Positions 45,021 to 53,835 of a DNA stretch of 59,616 nt are shown one piece after another (the stretch's first letter is position 1; every line of letters begins with the position of its first letter). The stretch lies in assembly GCA_018267615.1 (NCBI GenBank), contig JAFDYD010000013.1, forward strand, positions 1 to 59,616. The letters run 5' to 3'. Both the position numbers and the translations under genes were made by a program. Below the pieces are notes generated by a model. It did not search any database. It saw nothing but the letters and a program-made list of their open reading frames with translations, and was not told where the DNA came from. Source of the stretch: Bacteroidota bacterium. Lineage in GTDB: Bacteria > Bacteroidota > Bacteroidia > Chitinophagales > Chitinophagaceae.

Positions 45021-48000
45021 CTAATTTCTAACAATTATTTTCTGCCGGAATACCGTCGTAGCTGTTTTAATTTCAACAATATAAGTTCCGTTTGCTAAGG
45101 AGTTGACAGGAGTGTTGATGATATCATCCGTGTTGTTTTCTATCCGCTTCACGACTCTGCCAATGATATCATAGAAACTGATCATCGTGATCGGATCATC
45201 GCCTTTTACAATATTCAAAATTCCTTTGACGGGGTTTGGATAGATAAGCGGCGATTTTGAATTCGGGTTCCTGACCCATACAGGGGCCGAATAACTCACG
45301 GAGCCGTCTGCGTGGACGATCCGCAGGCGATAATAGCTTACGCCACCCAGCGGATTCTTGTCTTCATCATTATAAGTTTCGGTAAAGCTTCCATTGTTTT
45401 GAGCCATCACGGTATCTATATCTGTATAATGAACATTATCCCCGCTTCTTTCTACGATAAAATATTTAATGTTCATCTCCAATGAAGTCACCCATTCCAG
45501 CGCTACTGTTTTATTTAATGTAAGATCTGCCGTGAATTTTTGAATCTGTATTTCAGAAATACCGGCGAATATATAGTTGTCGATTTTTGCATCCGACAAA
45601 ACAGTATTGTCATGACTCGTCAATGCAAATCCGGCGTACACTGGAATGCCATCACCGAAACCGGCATCGACAGAGTCACCGAATTTTGTCCAGTTTGTTC
45701 CATCGCCCGAATGATATGCGGTGTATAGAGATCCCTGCTTTGTTAACTTCAACCAATGTGGCGCCACCGTTCCATCAGAAATATTGAAATTATTGCTATA
45801 GGCATCCGTAGCCAACCGGTTTTGGAATGCAACACCATTTCCGCTTGTCTGTGCCAGGAAAACATTTTTTGATCCCGGTGTCAGACTTTCCCTGAACATG
45901 ATTCCGCATTTATTCCAAACATTGGTTTGATCCATGCTCAACACGCGCGCGATAATTTCACCATCACCTAACAGTGTCTTATATGCGAAACGAAAACCAT
46001 CCTGCGTATCCCATATATCATTTCCCGAACCTTTCAGTTCGAACACGCCGTTATCATAACAGGCGGATCCTGCAAGGCCGACATCACCAACGTCTTGTGT
46101 TGTCCATCTTGTTGGCAGCGGACCGCATTGTGCATCGCAGGACAATGTTGAAAATGCCGAAGGCGATGAGTAGGCTCCGGAGTCAGTTGCATTACAAACT
46201 GCCTGAACCTGGAAAAGATAATCCGTTCCGCATGCAAGACCATCGAGATGATATGAATTTGAATCGGTGGTGATCAGATTCCAACTTGCTGCCGATACTG
46301 TTTTGTATTGAATATTGTAACGAATTGCCGATCCCGCGTTCCATTGTAGTGTTGCATTGTTTGAATAAATGTTTGCTGCAGTTAATCCCGTCACTGCGCC
46401 GCAATTAGTAGCACTTTGCTTGCCATAAACTTCAAATTCATACAATGAATATCCATATGGAGTTCCTCTAGCGGTGCCGTACATACGAACATATCGGCCA
46501 CTTCCGTGAACGGCAAGATCATTTTGCGCGTCGGCATTGCTGGTGATTGTAATAAGAGGTGTCCAGTTTGTCGCATCATCAGAAACCTGGATTGAAAAAT
46601 CTTTTCCCAATGCAGTTTCCCATTTCAATACAACGCGACAAATATCAAATCGTGAGCCGAGATCTACATATATAGATTGCGGGTCGGCGAACTGGCTGCT
46701 CCATCTTGTGGTAATGTTGCCATCAAATGCCAGGCTAGCAGGGAAAGTATTGTTTTCAAGTGAAGATGCAACTGCCGGTTTGTTCAATGCAAGATTCACG
46801 ATGCCGCAACTATCCGTGGTGCCGGAATTCGTCAATCCATATACAATCAGCTTATTCGAAAAAGTTCCCAGGTATACCTTACCGTTAGTAATGGTGGGAC
46901 AATTAAATTTCGCATAATTACCAGGATTGTCGGAAGCATATAACGAAGAGTTCCATAATTCGGTGGCGCCGACATCCGTCGCTTTGAAAGCGCGCAATAT
47001 TCCGGGTCGTACGGATTGATTTGCATCTCCGTTCGCAGCATAACTGGTCCAAAGAATTGCAGTGGAATCAATAGAACCATTTGAAGAGACTGAAAGCAAT
47101 GCACCATTATTTCCTGTCGGACCTTGTGTTCCGCTGCTGATCGTATTATTGAGATCAAATTTATTTGTTGTACGATTATAGGGAAAAGCTTTTAGCAATG
47201 AGTTTTCACTCCATGAATAAACAAATTCGTTTTGTGAACCTTTATAATAAGTTAAGGAAGATCGCAAATGTGCATTTACGCCCAGGTCAATAGACTGAAC
47301 AACATTGTTGGAAGCAGCATTGTATCCTCCCATATTATTTCTATCGAGCAGGTAGATTTTTCCATCTTTACAAGAAGTCATCACCTGCGTCGTATTTGGA
47401 ATGAGCATCATTTGCGTTACGCCAAAATCCAAATCACCTGCTTCTAATTCAGCAATATTTTGGGGCGAAAAAAAACTACTTACGGTCATCAATGATCCTG
47501 AAGCGGGCAACGTTAATTTCAATGCGCTTTCGGAACGATTGGTTATATCCGCGGGTTGACCATTAAGTCCTACTGAACCATTGCCCACTGCGAGATAAAG
47601 ATTTCCATTTTCATCGGCAGCAGGTCCGCTTCCACTCATCCATATTCCGCCATTGTAGCCCTCGGGTGTACTGTTATAAATATATTTTTGGAGCAGCGTT
47701 GTTTTATCATAACCGAGTACCCATCCATGATAAGGTCCCCAATCGCAATGCGATGCCCAGGCGATAAAAATTTTATCGTTGAGCAATAATAAACCGGCGC
47801 GCTGGTTTTGTCGTTGCGGATCAAAACTAAGTTGACCGCCGATACTTCCTGCTCCACCTGCAGTAATGGTTGCGGTAATCAGTTTTGGACTATTTACTTT
47901 CTCAGCACCTGTAGTGATATCGATTGCATGCAGCCATTGTTGAAAAGTGGAACTGGCGGTTACCAGATCTCTCGAAACAAGATATAATGTGCCGGTAGTG

Positions 48001-48479
48001 CTGTCGATCACAGGGGTTCCAACAATCCCCATATTTCCACTAAAGTCTTTATAGTTTCCCCCACAGGCGCTTACCATATCTGTATTTTTCGGAGGACGTG
48101 TGCCCGCGGGTGTCAAACTCACTTGCCAGTAGGGAGTATTTACAGAAGCCGAATCTGCATCGAATGCATAAACGCTGTTGTTGACCGTCGCTACAATGAC
48201 AATATTTTTTACACCGACACCGGGCATATTAATATTTGTCAATACCAGTGGTTGCGCGTATATCTGGTCATCGACTGCGCGCGTAAAAATTTTTCCGAAC
48301 GAACCAGGTTTGACGTTGGTCGTATTCAATATTGTTTCTCTGTTGTTCCAACCCGTTCGCTTGATATCATTGTGCTGAGTGAGTACATTGGTTTGACAAA
48401 AAACATGGATGGGATAAATGCAAATGAGCAACAGGCAAAAAATCAGAAAGCTATTTTGTTTTAGTGGCGTTGTCAGCAT
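45021..48479 (-). CDS. Secreted multidomain beta-propeller protein with T9SS sorting domain
   Basis: An 1152-residue secreted protein. The signal peptide ends about residue 29 (IHVFCQ). A PQQ-like beta-propeller (about 30-560) contains repeats such as SVYAFDADSASVNTPYWQVS and KIYLLDRNN. An F5/8-type C discoidin domain (about 565-690: NLALNKPAVASS, ARGTPYGYSLYEFEVYG) comes next, then a fibronectin III domain (about 695-785) and a DUF1349-like jelly roll (about 790-980: RWTTQDVGDVGLAGSACYDN, WNKCGIMFRESLTPGSKNVF). A second FnIII-like domain and a C-terminal type IX sorting domain (about 1075-1152: IYPNPVKGILNIV, NGTYIVEIKT) complete it. It is probably a surface carbohydrate-binding or processing protein, but no catalytic motif is visible. 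Confidence 0.88.
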   Translation of the reverse strand: MLTTPLKQNSFLIFCLLLICIYPIHVFCQTNVLTQHNDIKRTGWNNRETILNTTNVKPGSFGKIFTRAVDDQIYAQPLVLTNINMPGVGVKNIVIVATVNNSVYAFDADSASVNTPYWQVSLTPAGTRPPKNTDMVSACGGNYKDFSGNMGIVGTPVIDSTTGTLYLVSRDLVTASSTFQQWLHAIDITTGAEKVNSPKLITATITAGGAGSIGGQLSFDPQRQNQRAGLLLLNDKIFIAWASHCDWGPYHGWVLGYDKTTLLQKYIYNSTPEGYNGGIWMSGSGPAADENGNLYLAVGNGSVGLNGQPADITNRSESALKLTLPASGSLMTVSSFFSPQNIAELEAGDLDFGVTQMMLIPNTTQVMTSCKDGKIYLLDRNNMGGYNAASNNVVQSIDLGVNAHLRSSLTYYKGSQNEFVYSWSENSLLKAFPYNRTTNKFDLNNTISSGTQGPTGNNGALLSVSSNGSIDSTAILWTSYAANGDANQSVRPGILRAFKATDVGATELWNSSLYASDNPGNYAKFNCPTITNGKVYLGTFSNKLIVYGLTNSGTTDSCGIVNLALNKPAVASSLENNTFPASLAFDGNITTRWSSQFADPQSIYVDLGSRFDICRVVLKWETALGKDFSIQVSDDATNWTPLITITSNADAQNDLAVHGSGRYVRMYGTARGTPYGYSLYEFEVYGKQSATNCGAVTGLTAANIYSNNATLQWNAGSAIRYNIQYKTVSAASWNLITTDSNSYHLDGLACGTDYLFQVQAVCNATDSGAYSSPSAFSTLSCDAQCGPLPTRWTTQDVGDVGLAGSACYDNGVFELKGSGNDIWDTQDGFRFAYKTLLGDGEIIARVLSMDQTNVWNKCGIMFRESLTPGSKNVFLAQTSGNGVAFQNRLATDAYSNNFNISDGTVAPHWLKLTKQGSLYTAYHSGDGTNWTKFGDSVDAGFGDGIPVYAGFALTSHDNTVLSDAKIDNYIFAGISEIQIQKFTADLTLNKTVALEWVTSLEMNIKYFIVERSGDNVHYTDIDTVMAQNNGSFTETYNDEDKNPLGGVSYYRLRIVHADGSVSYSAPVWVRNPNSKSPLIYPNPVKGILNIVKGDDPITMISFYDIIGRVVKRIENNTDDIINTPVNSLANGTYIVEIKTATTVFRQKIIVRN

Positions 48480-48571
48480 AGGTGAATCGAAACAAGCAAT
48501 TAGTGAGCTAGAAAATTTCTTTAAAGTAGTGATTTTTTATTATTGCTGCAAACATGATACTTCAGTTGTGA

Positions 48572-48645
48572 GTTGATCCTTTGCGATTTTGCGCCTTTGC
48601 GTGATAATTTTTTCACGCAAAGACGCAAAATGGCAAAGAATCAAC
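48572..48645. repeat. Hairpin H17, CTTTGCG family
   Basis: The arms pair GTTGATCCTTTGCGATTTTG with CAAAATGGCAAAGAATCAAC and meet at CTTTGCGTGA/TCACGCAAAG. The same outer flank, TTGATTCTTTGCG, recurs at H19 (55012-55083) and in the right flank of H16, which indicates a shared ancestral copy. Confidence 0.92.
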
Positions 48646-48660
48646 GATCTGTTTCCACAT

Positions 48661-50613
48661 TCATTCCAGCGCATACGCCACAACAAAGTCTCCCATCTTG
48701 GTTGCAAATTTTCCATGTCCGCCTGCTGAGATCACTACATATTGTTTTCCGTTTACTTTATATGTCATCGGTGTTGCTTGTCCGCCTGCGGGCAGTTCAG
48801 ATTCCCAAAGCATTTCACCCGTGCCTGCATTAAAAGCGCGGAAATTTCCGTCACGTGAAGCGGCGATGAAAACGAGATTGCCACCGGTTACGATTGCGCC
48901 GCCGAGGTTTAGCGATCCCCAATTTTTTGATTCAGGAAATTCTTTTGGGTCATACATATATCCAAGTGGTTTTTCCCATTTTTTTTGACCATCGTGCATA
49001 TCGATGGCAAGCAATGTCCCGAATGGCGGGTTTGTCTGCATCATCAACTTTCCATCTTTCAATTTAAAAAGATAGTCACGCGTCATGATATAAGGAGTTC
49101 CCGACTGGCGTCCTGTTTCCATCCTGAACGATTCCGGATTTTCCTTGGGTAATTGATTTGCTTTTTCTCTTGGCAACATATGTATCACGGCAGCGAGCCA
49201 GTTGATGTTTGTGATCAGGAATTCTTTGCGCGCATCATAGCACATTCCACTCCAGTTAATGCCACCTACGTTTCCTGGCGAAACAATTGTTCCTTCGGCA
49301 CTCGCGGGCGTAAATATTCCTTTGTAATTATATTGTGCAATTCTTTTCGCAGATTCTTCTTTGTCCGCCGCAGTAAATCCCCACGCATTTTCTGTCGTCA
49401 CTTTTTGCAAACCTAACGGTGCCGGTAATACGGGAAATGGTTGTGTCGGAAATGCTTCTTCACCGGGTATGGTAGATGCAGCAACCGCGCGTTCTTCCAC
49501 AGGGAATAAAGATTTTCCTGTTTCGCGATTCAATATGAACACATGTCCCATTTTTGTTCCGATGGCGACTGCCGGAATTTTTTTCCCTTCCTTCGTTATA
49601 TCGATCAACATCGGTTGCGCCGCGATATCATAATCCCAGAGATCATGATGCACCACCTGGAAATACCAAACCACTTTTCCTGTCGATGCGCGGAGCACCA
49701 CCAATGAATTTCCGTAAAGGTTTTGACCAAGTCTTTCTCCACCGTAATAGTCGGTACTTGGACAAGTAGTAGGAATGAAAACGAGATCACGGGCAGCATC
49801 AACCGAAATAATCGACCATGCATTGGCGCCTCCGGTTTGATGTGCTTTTGGTCCGATCCATGTTTTCCATGCGCTGTCTTTTTCATCTTGTGGAATAGGA
49901 TTCCAGCTCCAGCGAAGTTGTCCCGTCAGCGCATCGTAAGCTCTCACTGTTCCTTTTGGATAATTGATGGTTTGATTATCTCCCAACGATGTTCCTACAA
50001 TTACAAGATTGCCGATGATCGCGGGCGGAGAAGTTACGCTAACATCATTGCCCAGTCCCGCTTTCAGATCAACCGTACCATTTATTCCAAAACTTTGAAC
50101 AGGTGCGCCATTGGATGCATCGAGTGCGATCAGCCTGCCATCAATCGTTGCTACAAAAATTTTTTTGGGTGATGGATTGCTTGACGATTTATCTGCCGCC
50201 GGCCACGCTGAAACTCCGCGTGAAGTGATTTCCGAAAAACCTTTTTTCAAATTGAGTTTTGGATCGAAAAGCCATTTTTGTTTTCCCGAAGCGGCATCGA
50301 GCGCAAACACACGATTCGTTGCTGTACTGAAATAAATGGTGTTGTCAATCATGATCGGCGTTGCTTCGAATGCGGCCGACTCCATCGCATTGCTGCCTCT
50401 GTAGGTTTCCAACTCGCCAGTTCGAAAGGTCCATGCAACTTTTAATTTATTTACATTTTGATCATTGATTTGATCTAACGGAGAAAAACGACTTCCTCCC
50501 GCGTCATGTCCGTAAGCGGGCCATTCGTCCACAGCCTTGTTTTTATTTTGCGCAACTACAACCGATGCAAGCAAGAGGATGGGCCAAGCCGTATATAAGA
50601 TTTTTATTTGCAT
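48661..50613 (-). CDS. PQQ-dependent dehydrogenase-like quinoprotein
   Basis: A 650-residue secreted quinoprotein. After a signal peptide (about 1-21) come tryptophan-docking propeller repeats (WAFRTGELE-like WTFRTGELETY; ASGKQKWLFDP; DALTGQLRWSWNPI). The signature VVHHDLWDYDIAAQPMLIDI (His322-His323 and Asp329) belongs to membrane PQQ glucose/quinate dehydrogenase-like enzymes. Those normally have an N-terminal five-helix membrane domain, and this one has only a signal peptide, as in soluble quinoprotein relatives. The electron acceptor would be a cytochrome or quinone. The substrate is unknown, and PQQ synthesis genes are not in the window. Confidence 0.87.
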   Translation of the reverse strand: MQIKILYTAWPILLLASVVVAQNKNKAVDEWPAYGHDAGGSRFSPLDQINDQNVNKLKVAWTFRTGELETYRGSNAMESAAFEATPIMIDNTIYFSTATNRVFALDAASGKQKWLFDPKLNLKKGFSEITSRGVSAWPAADKSSSNPSPKKIFVATIDGRLIALDASNGAPVQSFGINGTVDLKAGLGNDVSVTSPPAIIGNLVIVGTSLGDNQTINYPKGTVRAYDALTGQLRWSWNPIPQDEKDSAWKTWIGPKAHQTGGANAWSIISVDAARDLVFIPTTCPSTDYYGGERLGQNLYGNSLVVLRASTGKVVWYFQVVHHDLWDYDIAAQPMLIDITKEGKKIPAVAIGTKMGHVFILNRETGKSLFPVEERAVAASTIPGEEAFPTQPFPVLPAPLGLQKVTTENAWGFTAADKEESAKRIAQYNYKGIFTPASAEGTIVSPGNVGGINWSGMCYDARKEFLITNINWLAAVIHMLPREKANQLPKENPESFRMETGRQSGTPYIMTRDYLFKLKDGKLMMQTNPPFGTLLAIDMHDGQKKWEKPLGYMYDPKEFPESKNWGSLNLGGAIVTGGNLVFIAASRDGNFRAFNAGTGEMLWESELPAGGQATPMTYKVNGKQYVVISAGGHGKFATKMGDFVVAYALE

Positions 50614-50738
50614 ATATTGATTTTTTATCGGGTACGAACATACGGCTTCCTAAAACCGTCATGTATTTTTTTTGACGAAAAGAAAGTTTAAAGAGGCGTA
50701 AGGACGGATTGGTGAATTGGTGCATAATGCACAGGGAA

Positions 50739-50847
50739 GAAATATTCAATAATCAATCAATGTTCAATATTCAAGTATTGATGCTAAAGCGTTGATCGGA
50801 TTTCAGACTTGAACATTGAATATTGATTGTTGGTTATTGAATATTTC
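50739..50847. repeat. Hairpin H20, TTCAATAA family
   Basis: The left arm (GAAATATTCAATAATCAATC then AATGTTCAATATTCAAGT) pairs with the right arm 50807-50847, with the two middle unit types partly exchanged in order. The periodic unit is 7-8 bp (TTCAATAA, TCAATCAA, TGTTCAAT). It lies between a quinoprotein and a membrane protein gene on the same strand. Confidence 0.85.
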
Positions 50848-50854
50848 GTCATGA

Positions 50855-51517
50855 TCATTTCAAACCCTGGTCAGCTTTATTTAATCCCGGATCTATCAGG
50901 TATGCCCACACGATAAATAGCCACAGTGCAAGTGCAAACTTTGCAAGCATGTCTATAGAAGTTGGTGGCGGACTAAAAAGACTGCTCACATAAATGCCTA
51001 CGAGTAACAATAACTCGATGAATAAAGAAGCGTATGCTTTTTTGCTCAGCAGGGTGTTTTTTAGAAAGATGGCAATACCTGCAACAAGCATCAAACTTTC
51101 GATAATGATTGTTGCTGCTTCATGATCCCATAAACCCAGTCCTACTTTATAATTGCTCCATGGTACCAATGGCAGATCAGGTACATGAGTGAAAAAATCC
51201 AAAATCCAATGGCTCACAACGAGGAAGCCAAGAAAGATGGCGGTTTTTATTTCTTTTTTTCTGACATAATGGACGATACTAAATATCAATCCCCATATCA
51301 ATGCAAAAAAAAGACTGTGCGAATAAGGATAAGAAACAAAATTTAAATTTTCGAGGGGAGGACCGTTTGGAATCGGTTCCGCTTTCTCCCAGCTAAGTAA
51401 TAAAAATACAGGCCATATCAAATCTAAAAACTGCGCCGCTAAGAAATAAGTTCCCAAGGAGACACGCTTGTCAACTTTTTTTGATGCTAAACCTAATCCA
51501 AAATGACCAATAAACAT
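50855..51517 (-). CDS. Membrane protein, YdjM-like (DUF457) metal-dependent hydrolase type
   Basis: A 220-residue integral membrane protein with about six hydrophobic segments. Conserved-looking polar residues lie near membrane edges (GHFGLGLASKK, PYSHSLFF, VVSHWILDFFTHVPDLPLVP), a pattern of His and Asp seen in the DUF457/YdjM family, which is annotated as a membrane metal-dependent hydrolase. A catalytic role is not demonstrated. It is monocistronic on the minus strand. Confidence 0.65.
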   Translation of the reverse strand: MFIGHFGLGLASKKVDKRVSLGTYFLAAQFLDLIWPVFLLLSWEKAEPIPNGPPLENLNFVSYPYSHSLFFALIWGLIFSIVHYVRKKEIKTAIFLGFLVVSHWILDFFTHVPDLPLVPWSNYKVGLGLWDHEAATIIIESLMLVAGIAIFLKNTLLSKKAYASLFIELLLLVGIYVSSLFSPPPTSIDMLAKFALALWLFIVWAYLIDPGLNKADQGLK

Positions 51518-51642
51518 GAGTATAAATTAAAACGTTAAGATATTTTGTAGCCGATCGTTTTTCTCAATCAAATCAAAAAATCATATGAACAATAACCGGG
51601 AATTTATGCAGAAGGCCCATAGGAAAATTATCGCGCGCACAG

Positions 51643-51669
51643 TTGCAAGTTAGGAACAATTTATATTTG
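51643..51669 (+). promoter_or_regulatory. Bacteroidota-type promoter candidate for the cyclase gene
   Basis: TATATTTG at 51662-51669 matches TAnnTTTG, with a TTG (51643-51645) 16 bases upstream. The ATG of the cyclase gene follows 33 bases later. Its position supports starting the protein at 51703 and not at the upstream frame opening at 51643. Confidence 0.5.
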
Positions 51670-51702
51670 CATTTGCGGCTATTTTTGCCGGCAAAATTAA
51701 TT

Positions 51703-52599
51703 ATGGACAGAAGAGTAAAATTTGATTTCGAAATCGAATTCACGAATGGTGGAGGAATACAGGGCCAGGATTTCAGGTTGGATATTAATGGTGACGATAT
51801 CTCTGACAAAGAACTCGCCGATCATATTGTTTATGATATGCGACTGCTGATGGTCGGCAAAACGAGAATTTTTAATAAAGAGATTATCGTTGAACAACAC
51901 AAAAGAAAAAAGGCAGATCCGCGCCGCAATCAATATCTCATTGATCTCAGTCACATGATTGAAAATGGGCTCGTCACCTACAAAGGTCTCCCTGCTCCTG
52001 TTATTTGTGATTATTTGAGCCGCGAAGAATCAAAAAAATTCTATGCACCTGGAACATCTTTTCAAATCGGGAAAATTGAGATGGTTTCCAATACCGGAAC
52101 ATATATCGACTGTCCCTTTCATCGCTACGAGCATGGAAAAGATTTGTCGGAAGTTGAGTTAAAAAATTTCGCTGAACTAGAGGCGATAAAGATCAGCGTG
52201 TCACATACAAAAACGCTCGCTATAACGGTGGAGCATCTGCGCGGGCACGAGTTGAGGGATCGCGCGATATTGATCCATACAGGATGGGATGAATATTGGA
52301 ACACCGAAAATTATTATGAAAATCATCCTTATCTCACCGAGCAGGCTGCACAATATTTGCGCGATTGCCATGTGAAATTAGTAGGAATCGATTCACACAA
52401 TATCGATGATACAAGTGGGAAAACGCGTCCCGTTCACTCCACTTTATTGGGCGCGGAAATATTGATCGTCGAGCATCTGTGCAATTTATATGTACTGCCA
52501 AACGATGGATTTTTATTTAGCGCAGTGCCGCCAAAATTCAAAGGCGTCGGCACGTTTCCTGTTCGTGCAATGGCGAGAATCAAGAATCCAAATAATTAA
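51703..52599 (+). CDS. Cyclase-family hydrolase with an N-terminal extra domain
   Basis: A 298-residue protein. Residues about 78-298 belong to the cyclase family (kynurenine formamidase-like): DLSHMIENGLVTYKGLPAPV, NTGTYIDCPFHRYEHGKDLS and RAILIHTGWDEYW, VKLVGIDSHNIDDTSGKTRP. In the metal motif HxGTHxDxPxH the first His is Asn130 and the second is Tyr134, while Asp136 and His140 remain, so metal binding may be altered. Residues 1-70 form a separate small domain (DFEIEFTNGGGIQGQDFRLD, then DELADHIVYDMRLLM-like) found fused in some bacterial cyclases. The metabolic role is unknown. Confidence 0.8.
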   Translation: MDRRVKFDFEIEFTNGGGIQGQDFRLDINGDDISDKELADHIVYDMRLLMVGKTRIFNKEIIVEQHKRKKADPRRNQYLIDLSHMIENGLVTYKGLPAPVICDYLSREESKKFYAPGTSFQIGKIEMVSNTGTYIDCPFHRYEHGKDLSEVELKNFAELEAIKISVSHTKTLAITVEHLRGHELRDRAILIHTGWDEYWNTENYYENHPYLTEQAAQYLRDCHVKLVGIDSHNIDDTSGKTRPVHSTLLGAEILIVEHLCNLYVLPNDGFLFSAVPPKFKGVGTFPVRAMARIKNPNN

Positions 52600-52613
52600 A
52601 CGATTATCCTTAT

Positions 52614-53153
52614 ATGCAATTCATAAAGAAACCTCCTGCAGAAGAGTACAACGCATATGCATCGAAGTATATTGATTTGATGCCGGACGATGGTATGTTA
52701 TTAAAGCATCTTGAAAATAATTTTACCACTGTCAAAAATTTCATTCTTCCATTGCCGGAAGAGAAATTACTTTTTCGTTATGCCGAAAAAAAATGGACGA
52801 TCAAAGAAGTACTGGTACATATAATCGATGATGAAAGAATTTACGCATATAGAGCAATATGCTTCGCGCGTAATGAAAAAAGGCCTTTGCCGGGGTTTGA
52901 TGAAAACGATTATGCGAATTATTCCAACGCCAATGAAAGAAATCTGAACAATATATTTGAAGAATATGAAGCCGTGCGGAAATCAACCATCGCATTGTTC
53001 AATGGACTATCACCAGAAGTTTTTTTGAAAACGGGTATCGCTGATGGCAGGCATGCTTCCGTGCGTGCTTTAGCTTTTCATATAGCGGGACACGAATTGC
53101 ATCATTTTAATATTATCAGGGAAAGATACTTGGGAGAATCAATCGCGCTTTAA
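52614..53153 (+). CDS. DinB-family protein
   Basis: A 179-residue four-helix-bundle protein. Its metal-site histidines are visible as KWTIKEVLVHIIDDERIYAY (first His) and HIAGHELHHFNIIRERY (two further His), the typical DinB triad. Proteins of this family act as metal-dependent thiol transferases or remain uncharacterised. It begins 14 bases after the cyclase gene, so they are probably co-transcribed. Its 3' end overlaps the convergent GNAT gene by 15 bp. Confidence 0.87.
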   Translation: MQFIKKPPAEEYNAYASKYIDLMPDDGMLLKHLENNFTTVKNFILPLPEEKLLFRYAEKKWTIKEVLVHIIDDERIYAYRAICFARNEKRPLPGFDENDYANYSNANERNLNNIFEEYEAVRKSTIALFNGLSPEVFLKTGIADGRHASVRALAFHIAGHELHHFNIIRERYLGESIAL

Positions 53154-53687
53154 ACTTTCATAAAGAACATGCCTGCATAATTTGTTTTCTTTTTCCAGGA
53201 ACGGATGATCAAACTCGCCAATTTTTTTCATGCCGATTTTTTGCATCACTTTTTCGGAATTGATATTTAATACGGACGTAAAAGAAGTGATTCTGTCGAA
53301 TGATAATTTTTCGAATCCAAATTGCACGCAAGCCTTCGCCGCTTCGGTTGCATATCCCCTGCCCCATACCTCTTTTTTTAGTCTCCATCCAATTTCAATG
53401 CATGGAGTAAAAAAACTTTCAAAAGGCGGAATACCGAAGCCGGTGAAGCCGATGAATTGATTGGTTGATTTTTCTTCTACCGCATAAAATCCAAATCCGC
53501 TTTTTTCAAACCGGTGATGAATTCTTTTTATCATCGCGCCTGTTTCTAGTTCATTCATGATCGCAGGGAAGAATTTCATCACTTCCGGATCGCGGTTCAT
53601 TTCAATGCAGGGACCAGTATCCGCATCGATCCATTGGCGTAAGCCTAATCTTTCTGTTTCGATAATGAAATTTTTATTTGTATACAT
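53139..53687 (-). CDS. GNAT-family N-acetyltransferase (RimJ/RimL-like)
   Basis: A 182-residue acetyltransferase from the ATG at 53687 (MYTNKNFIIETERLGLRQW); a start 15 bases upstream is also open. The pattern IETERLGLRQWIDADTGPCI, IEIGWRLKKEVWGRGYATEA (acetyl-CoA loop) and ITSFTSVLNINSEKVMQKIG is that of the RimJ/RimL-type GNAT subfamily. It converges with the DinB gene, with a 15-bp overlap of coding ends. The acceptor is unknown. Confidence 0.87.
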   Translation of the reverse strand: MYTNKNFIIETERLGLRQWIDADTGPCIEMNRDPEVMKFFPAIMNELETGAMIKRIHHRFEKSGFGFYAVEEKSTNQFIGFTGFGIPPFESFFTPCIEIGWRLKKEVWGRGYATEAAKACVQFGFEKLSFDRITSFTSVLNINSEKVMQKIGMKKIGEFDHPFLEKENKLCRHVLYESLKRD

Positions 53688-53724
53688 TGGGTATCGTTTC
53701 AAAAATGCATGTAGAGCACCAATG

Positions 53725-53822
53725 TTTTCTTTGTGCCTTTGCGCCTTTGCGCGAAAAATTTACCTCCCGAATATTCAGGAGATAAATTTTTCGCGCAAAG
53801 GCGCAAAGGCACAAAGAGAAAA
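53725..53822. repeat. Hairpin H18, CTTTGCG family with CGAATATTC centre
   Basis: The arms pair CTTTGTGCCTTTGCGCCTTT with AAAGGCGCAAAGGCACAAAG and close on CTCCCGAATATTCAGGAG, the same centre as H6 and H7 with one change. It lies between two minus-strand genes (acyltransferase and GNAT). Confidence 0.92.
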
Positions 53823-53835
53823 CCTGCTTCTCATA

